DNA of 32,350 nucleotides. Origin: Succinatimonas sp. Its GTDB lineage: Bacteria; Pseudomonadota; Gammaproteobacteria; Enterobacterales; Succinivibrionaceae. The notes below the pieces were generated by a model. The model saw nothing but the letters and a program-made list of their open reading frames with translations, did not search any database and was not told the origin of the DNA. This document shows positions 26,974 to 32,350 of the stretch, in pieces. Numbering within the stretch: position 1 is the stretch's first letter; each line of letters begins with the position of its first letter. The position numbers and the translations under genes were made by a program. The DNA is taken from assembly GCA_022779845.1 (NCBI GenBank), contig JALEXT010000022.1:67270-99619 (forward strand), written 5' to 3'.

Positions 26974-28896
26974 ATGATTGAGCAAGAATTTGAGCAAACC
27001 AAAAATTTTCTTAAACGGCAAATGCCTGCCTATTTAAAAAAACACGGATTAAATCCCGAAGCTTCTTTTCCTTGCCCAAATCCGGAACATCGCGATCATT
27101 CTTTAAGTATGATTTACGATCCGCGTGATCTGTGTGTACACTGCCGCTCATGCGGATTAAGTTACGATATTTTCGCTCTTGCCGGAATACATTATCGACT
27201 TCAAGATTATGTATCTCAATTTTGCAAAGTCCACGAACTATTCTTAGGGCCTGTCCCTTATTCTTTGCAGGAATACCTGAAAAAACAAATAAGCTCTACT
27301 GCCAAACGCACATTCTCCACCCACACTATTGAAGAAAACAGAAGTCCCAGATTTGAAATAGAAGGTGGCGATCGGCAAAACATAACCTCTTCTTCACCAA
27401 AGAGTTTTCAAACTCAAAATGCAACTTTTGACCTGCGTCCGGTACAAACACCTATTCAGACTTCCCAGGAAGTCTTTCCGGCAAATGACGGACATAATGT
27501 AAACGCCGTACAAGATGCCGTATTCGGCCCGTCCGGTCTGAGTTTCGGTCCTAATAACGGTACTATGCGCCGGGGCATGTTTTCTCCGTTTTCATCAGAT
27601 CCTGATACTGTTTACCGTCCAAAACCTCGTTACGAACATATAGACGACGAGCAGATCCCAGCTTACGATTTTTCTGACTACTACCAAAAATGCCATGCTG
27701 CTCTTGGCAAAACAGACTATTTAAGATTACGCGGTATTTCAGACGATGTAGCTGAACGTTTTAATCTAGGTTATGACGACAATTTTGTTGCCGGAGCAGA
27801 TCAATACGGTTCACAATTAGTTTGGCAGGCACTGGTTATCCCAACATCCAAAACCTGTTATACAGTAAGGAATACGGATCCTCTATCCAAAGACAGATTT
27901 AGAAAAAACGGCAGATTTCAATTCTTCAATCAGAAAGCCTTAAACAAAACCGGAGCAATCTTTATAACCGAAGGCGAAATGGATGCCTTAAGTATTGAAA
28001 CTTTAGGTTACCATGCAATAAGTCTGGGAGGATGCGGGAACGTTCATGCTTTTTTGGATCTAGTTTGCAATGATCCAGAAATGACTCAAAACCGCACCTT
28101 TTATATATGTTTGGATGAAGATACCCCAGGACAAGATGCAGCCCGCGAACTGACACAAGGTCTTTACCAACAAAGACTGCCTTACAAACGTTTGAACTTA
28201 AGCTTCCCATATAAAGACATCAATGAAGCTTTAATGAAAGATCGCTCAACGCTGAAAGAGCGCTTGGCATCATTAGACTCGTTACTCTCCTACTCACTTA
28301 CACCTTTGCCGCGTGAAGTGCCGCCGCAGAAATTTCTGCAAACCTCCGAAGATTTTTCCCGTCTCAAACTGAGTGCAGCTCTTTACACTCTGTGTTTAAG
28401 ACCGCAAACAGCCAGAAGACTAATCGCCGGGATCATAGATGATCAGATTCAAAACATAGTGTACGCAGGTACTGTTTCACAATGGAATTATTTAGCTTCT
28501 TTAGTTAAACACCCGCAAGATAGTGCTAATGACACTCAAAACGGTGTCTGGTTAAACGCGAAATTATTAACGCTTTCTTCAGAACATCCTGCAGAAGACA
28601 TATTAAAAGGACTTACTGCTTGCAAACTTCAAGGAGACGACAATTTTACTGTAATTGCCGATCTGACGGCGATGCCTCTTGAGCTTTGCTTGAATATTGC
28701 AGCTAAATTGGGAGAAATCGCATCCGAATTGAAACAAACCATTTTGGCCGTATGCAATCTCGATGCAAGCCGTTATGTAGAGGGGTTAGCCTTACAAAAC
28801 ATTGATATTACTTTAAACAGCAACGGCGATTTTTGCTGTGACACGCTGGACCCTTACGGTAAGCAGTTGAATTTCATACGTTTCGGCAATAACTGA
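26974..28896 (+). CDS. Primase-like protein with CHC2-type zinc finger and TOPRIM domain
   Basis: ORF track starts at 26893, but the Met at 26974 (MIEQEFEQ...) avoids overlapping tcdA. FPCPNPEHRDHSLSMIYDPRDLCVHCRSCGLSYDIFALAG zinc finger; ITEGEMDALSIETLG...GGCGN...YICLDEDTPGQDAAREL TOPRIM motifs. Confidence 0.8.
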   Translation: MIEQEFEQTKNFLKRQMPAYLKKHGLNPEASFPCPNPEHRDHSLSMIYDPRDLCVHCRSCGLSYDIFALAGIHYRLQDYVSQFCKVHELFLGPVPYSLQEYLKKQISSTAKRTFSTHTIEENRSPRFEIEGGDRQNITSSSPKSFQTQNATFDLRPVQTPIQTSQEVFPANDGHNVNAVQDAVFGPSGLSFGPNNGTMRRGMFSPFSSDPDTVYRPKPRYEHIDDEQIPAYDFSDYYQKCHAALGKTDYLRLRGISDDVAERFNLGYDDNFVAGADQYGSQLVWQALVIPTSKTCYTVRNTDPLSKDRFRKNGRFQFFNQKALNKTGAIFITEGEMDALSIETLGYHAISLGGCGNVHAFLDLVCNDPEMTQNRTFYICLDEDTPGQDAARELTQGLYQQRLPYKRLNLSFPYKDINEALMKDRSTLKERLASLDSLLSYSLTPLPREVPPQKFLQTSEDFSRLKLSAALYTLCLRPQTARRLIAGIIDDQIQNIVYAGTVSQWNYLASLVKHPQDSANDTQNGVWLNAKLLTLSSEHPAEDILKGLTACKLQGDDNFTVIADLTAMPLELCLNIAAKLGEIASELKQTILAVCNLDASRYVEGLALQNIDITLNSNGDFCCDTLDPYGKQLNFIRFGNN

Positions 28897-28897
28897 T

Positions 28898-30949
28898 ATG
28901 CAATTAAATGAAGCTCAGCGTGAAGCCGTGGCCTATACGGACGGACCGTGTCTGGTACTAGCAGGGGCAGGTTCCGGTAAGACCCGTGTCATTACATCAA
29001 AAATAACTTCGCTTGTATGCGATAAAGCTTTTAGCCCAGAAAGTATCTGTGCAGTAACTTTTACCAACAAAGCCGCTGCTGAGATGCGCGAACGCGTGGC
29101 AGGAGATCTTGGCAATGATATTGCCAAACGTCTTACTATCTCCACATTCCACTCACTTGGACTTTCTATAATTAGAAAAGATCACGCTGTTTTCGGTCTG
29201 GGACGTAATTTTTCGCTGTTTGATCAATACGATCAGCAAAAAGTTCTGGGCGACATCATTAAAGATGAATTTCCTCAACTGTTAACCGAACAAAGTTGCA
29301 AAACACTCTCCGAAGCGGCTTCAACACAAATATCTTTGTGGAAATCTGCATTAAAATCCCCAGAAGATCTTGCTAAAACAGGAAATCGCTCTTGGAGAGC
29401 CTTAGCTTACGGTCTTTATGAACGCTATCTGAAAGCATGTAATGCAGTGGATTTTGAAGATCTTATTTATCAAGTTACCAGTAAGCTGTTGAATGATGAA
29501 ACTTTCAGAATAAGATGGCAAAATCAATACCGTTATATGCTGGTAGATGAATATCAGGATACTAATGAAAATCAGTACCAACTGTTGAAACTTCTTACCG
29601 ATGCTCACCAATGTTTTACCGTAGTAGGAGATGACGATCAATCCATTTATTCGTGGCGTGGAGCTAGGCCTGAAAATATTCGCATGCTTGCTGAAGATTA
29701 TCCCAATCTAAAAGTTATAAAACTTGAAGAAAACTATCGTTCAACAGGACACATACTGCACTGCGCGAACGAACTTATATCAAACAACAAACATGTCTTC
29801 ACAAAGACCTTGCATACGTCTTTAGGCAACGGTGAAAAAATTCAGATAATTGAAACCGGAACAGAAGAAGATGAAGCATCTCGTGTTGCCGAACTGCTGT
29901 TCAGACATCGTTACCACCACCATACAGCATTCCATGATTATGCCGTACTCTATCGCAGTAATTTTCAATCTCGCACCATTGAAAAAATATTCCGTGAAAA
30001 TCACATTCCTTGCGTGATCACTGGAGGATCAAGCTTTTTTGAGCAACAAGAAGTAAAAGATATCATGGCTTGGTGCCGAGTTTTATGTAATCCAAGAGAC
30101 GATGCAGCATTGCTCCGCATCATCAACGTTCCTCGTCGAGGAATAGGTGCCGAAAGTATAGGAGTGATCTCAGGTTATGCCAAAGCCTCTGGAAAATCCC
30201 TTTACGACAGCATGCTCTCCAACGTCATCACCAAAGATTTATCTCAAAAACAAATGCAGGCGGTTGGCAACTTCGTTATTTTGGTTACAAACTTAAGGCA
30301 AATGCTCATTGCCAAACAAGATCTTACTCTTGCCAAAACTCTACTTGATCGCATTAACTATGAGACCTATCTGAAGGTCAGTAACGAAAGCGAAGTAGCT
30401 GCAGATTTTAAAATACGCAGTGTACGTTCGCTGATGCAATGGATAGAAGAACTGATTGCAGGTCGAAACGATCGAGAACCTCTTAACTTTATCGAGGCTG
30501 TAGACAAACTCGGATTAAGAGAAATGATGGACCGTAACAGCGACAACAATACCGAACTTGACGCGGTACAACTTATGACTTTACACGCATCAAAAGGTTT
30601 GGAATTTCCATATGTATTTTTGGTCGGAGCAGAAGAAGGAATATTACCGCATCGCAACAGCATTGATGCAGAAGGCGGTATTGAAGAAGAACGCCGCCTT
30701 TGTTATGTCGGCATAACTCGAGCCCGTCGTGAACTGTCCATACTTTTGTGTCGGCAACGAAAAATGCGAGTTCAGGATCCTACATCTGAAATCAAAATGG
30801 GAACACCCAGCCGCTTTCTTTACGAAATGCCTAAAGAGGATATAGAGTGGTACCGTTTGGGTAAAATGCCGGGACCGTCCAAGGAAGATAATCTGGCCTC
30901 GGTTACAGAAGCCATCCGCCGTCTTAATGAATTAAATCGCATGCTGTAA
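28898..30949 (+). CDS. rep: ATP-dependent DNA helicase Rep (UvrD/Rep superfamily 1)
   Basis: 683 aa; MQLNEAQREAVAYTDGPCLVLAGAGSGKTRVITSKI..., LVDEYQDTNENQYQLLKLL, VGDDDQSIYSWRGARPENI, LMTLHASKGLEFPYVFLVG. Confidence 0.93.
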   Translation: MQLNEAQREAVAYTDGPCLVLAGAGSGKTRVITSKITSLVCDKAFSPESICAVTFTNKAAAEMRERVAGDLGNDIAKRLTISTFHSLGLSIIRKDHAVFGLGRNFSLFDQYDQQKVLGDIIKDEFPQLLTEQSCKTLSEAASTQISLWKSALKSPEDLAKTGNRSWRALAYGLYERYLKACNAVDFEDLIYQVTSKLLNDETFRIRWQNQYRYMLVDEYQDTNENQYQLLKLLTDAHQCFTVVGDDDQSIYSWRGARPENIRMLAEDYPNLKVIKLEENYRSTGHILHCANELISNNKHVFTKTLHTSLGNGEKIQIIETGTEEDEASRVAELLFRHRYHHHTAFHDYAVLYRSNFQSRTIEKIFRENHIPCVITGGSSFFEQQEVKDIMAWCRVLCNPRDDAALLRIINVPRRGIGAESIGVISGYAKASGKSLYDSMLSNVITKDLSQKQMQAVGNFVILVTNLRQMLIAKQDLTLAKTLLDRINYETYLKVSNESEVAADFKIRSVRSLMQWIEELIAGRNDREPLNFIEAVDKLGLREMMDRNSDNNTELDAVQLMTLHASKGLEFPYVFLVGAEEGILPHRNSIDAEGGIEEERRLCYVGITRARRELSILLCRQRKMRVQDPTSEIKMGTPSRFLYEMPKEDIEWYRLGKMPGPSKEDNLASVTEAIRRLNELNRML

Positions 30950-31120
30950 TTGTCTCTTCAACAAGGGATTTTTTAACAAGCTTGCGTAATACTACTCATC
31001 AGGAAAACAAAATCAGGTAGTTCGCTCCTTATTTTGTCTCCAAACGGATGCATTTGTGATAACCAAACAGAGCATCTTATTTCCCAAGATCCCCTCGGCA
31101 ATTTCGCCGTTTATCAATAA

Positions 31121-31155
31121 AAAAGCGCTCACGCTTTTATAACGTAAACGCTTTT
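31121..31155 (-). terminator. Intrinsic terminator of ilvC
   Basis: Minus strand AAAAGCG-TGAG-CGCTTTT followed by further T (TTATTG); possibly bidirectional. Confidence 0.75.
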
Positions 31156-31174
31156 TGAGATTTAAAACCGTAAA

Positions 31175-32350
31175 TTAGTTGTTACCTACGGTAATTTCCT
31201 TCATATCCGACATATAAGCGCGCAATTTACGACCCACAACTTCAATAGGATGATTGCGGATAGCATCATTGATCTTAATGAGTTCAATATTATCAACGCT
31301 ATTGTCTCCCTCAAGTCCTTTACCCTCGACATCAAGATCCTGTCTGGCCATAAAGTCCTTCAACATAGGGATAGCAGCATTGGCAAACAGATAGTTGCCA
31401 TATTCGGCAGTATCGGAAATCACCACATTCATCTCATAGAGACGACGGCGAGCAATGGTATTGGCAATCAGAGGCAATTCATGCAGAGACTCATAATATG
31501 CTGACTCAGGATAAATACCTGACTTAGTCATGGTCTCAAATGCCAATTCGATACCGGCCTTGGCAAAAGCAATCATCAGAATATTCTTGTCAAAATATTC
31601 CTGCTCTGAGATCTTGGTGTCGCACTTAGGAGCATTCTCAAATGCACATTTGGCAAAGTTATCTCTCCAAGTATGCAATTTGACATCACCATTAGCCCAA
31701 TCTTCCATCATGACACGTGAGAATTCTCCGCTCTCAATGTCGTCCATATGCTTAAGATATAAATCCTTCCACATACCCTTGAGTTCTTCAGCAAGGTAAT
31801 ATGCCTTAATCTTGGCAGGATTAGACAGACGATCGAGCATATTGGTAATGCCGCCCTGCTTCAGAGCTTCACAGGTGGTTTCCCAGCCGTACTGCAACAG
31901 TTTGCAAGCATAAGCTGCATCCATGCCCAATTCGACCATACGATCGTACATAACTACGGTAGCAGCCTGCAGTACGCCGCACAAAATGGTCTGCTCACCC
32001 ATCAGATCTGACTTCACTTCGGCAACGAAAGATGAACGCAAGCAACCTGCACGATCACCGCCTAAACCGGCAGCCCATGCTTTAGCAAAAGCCCAACCTT
32101 CACCGTTGGGATCATTCTCAGGGTGAACAGCCAACAGCATAGGAACACCGAATCCGCGACGATACTCTTCACGAACTTCAGTACCGGGAGCTTTAGGAGC
32201 AACCATGATCACGGTCAAATCTTTACGAACCTGCATACCGAGTTCAACAATGTTGAAACCGTGAGAATATCCCAATGCCGCGCCGGCCTTCATAAGAGGC
32301 TGAACTGCATTGACTACATTTTCATGCTGCTTATCAGGGGTAAGGTTTAT
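31175..32350 (-). CDS. ilvC: Ketol-acid reductoisomerase (class II), C-terminal part; 5' end beyond the window
   Basis: [50 protein letters not shown]...; frame stays open past the listed Met to the window edge (...[21 protein letters not shown]). Confidence 0.95.
   Translation of the reverse strand: MNLTPDKQHENVVNAVQPLMKAGAALGYSHGFNIVELGMQVRKDLTVIMVAPKAPGTEVREEYRRGFGVPMLLAVHPENDPNGEGWAFAKAWAAGLGGDRAGCLRSSFVAEVKSDLMGEQTILCGVLQAATVVMYDRMVELGMDAAYACKLLQYGWETTCEALKQGGITNMLDRLSNPAKIKAYYLAEELKGMWKDLYLKHMDDIESGEFSRVMMEDWANGDVKLHTWRDNFAKCAFENAPKCDTKISEQEYFDKNILMIAFAKAGIELAFETMTKSGIYPESAYYESLHELPLIANTIARRRLYEMNVVISDTAEYGNYLFANAAIPMLKDFMARQDLDVEGKGLEGDNSVDNIELIKINDAIRNHPIEVVGRKLRAYMSDMKEITVGNN

Noticed and set aside
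1-32350. CRISPR arrays, insertion sequences, integrases or prophage
   Set aside because: No regularly spaced direct repeats, transposase or integrase ORFs were seen; the tRNA genes show no adjacent integration signature.

Overview
The window looks like a gammaproteobacterial chromosome segment (IlvC, Rep, TcdA and PhoA types point that way; the taxon is inference). From 1 to about 21.5 kb, on the minus strand, lies a type VI secretion (T6SS) locus: tssA-tssB-tssC-hcp-tssE-tssF-tssG-clpV(tssH)-PAAR-vgrG-[small Ala-rich protein]-[WW-motif protein]-vgrG-[small Ala-rich protein]-[WW-motif protein]-tssJ-tssK(partial). tssL and tssM are not in the window. The most unusual element is a tandemly duplicated three-gene module: a long VgrG with a coiled-coil insert and a helical C-terminal extension, a ~141-146 aa Ala/Asp-rich small protein, and a ~378 aa protein resembling the T6SS-associated DUF6931 type. 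From 21.7 to 32.35 kb are a long-chain flavodoxin, a structured ~270-nt leader RNA with a terminator/SD-sequestering hairpin before a Na+:neurotransmitter-type symporter, an alkaline phosphatase, tRNA-Leu(CAG) and tRNA-Arg(CCG), tcdA, a CHC2/TOPRIM primase-like protein, a Rep-type helicase, and ilvC (partial). Other non-coding structure includes interleaved inverted repeats in the T6SS/flavodoxin divergent region and a perfect terminator hairpin directly after hcp. All calls were made by eye; no database search or folding software was run.
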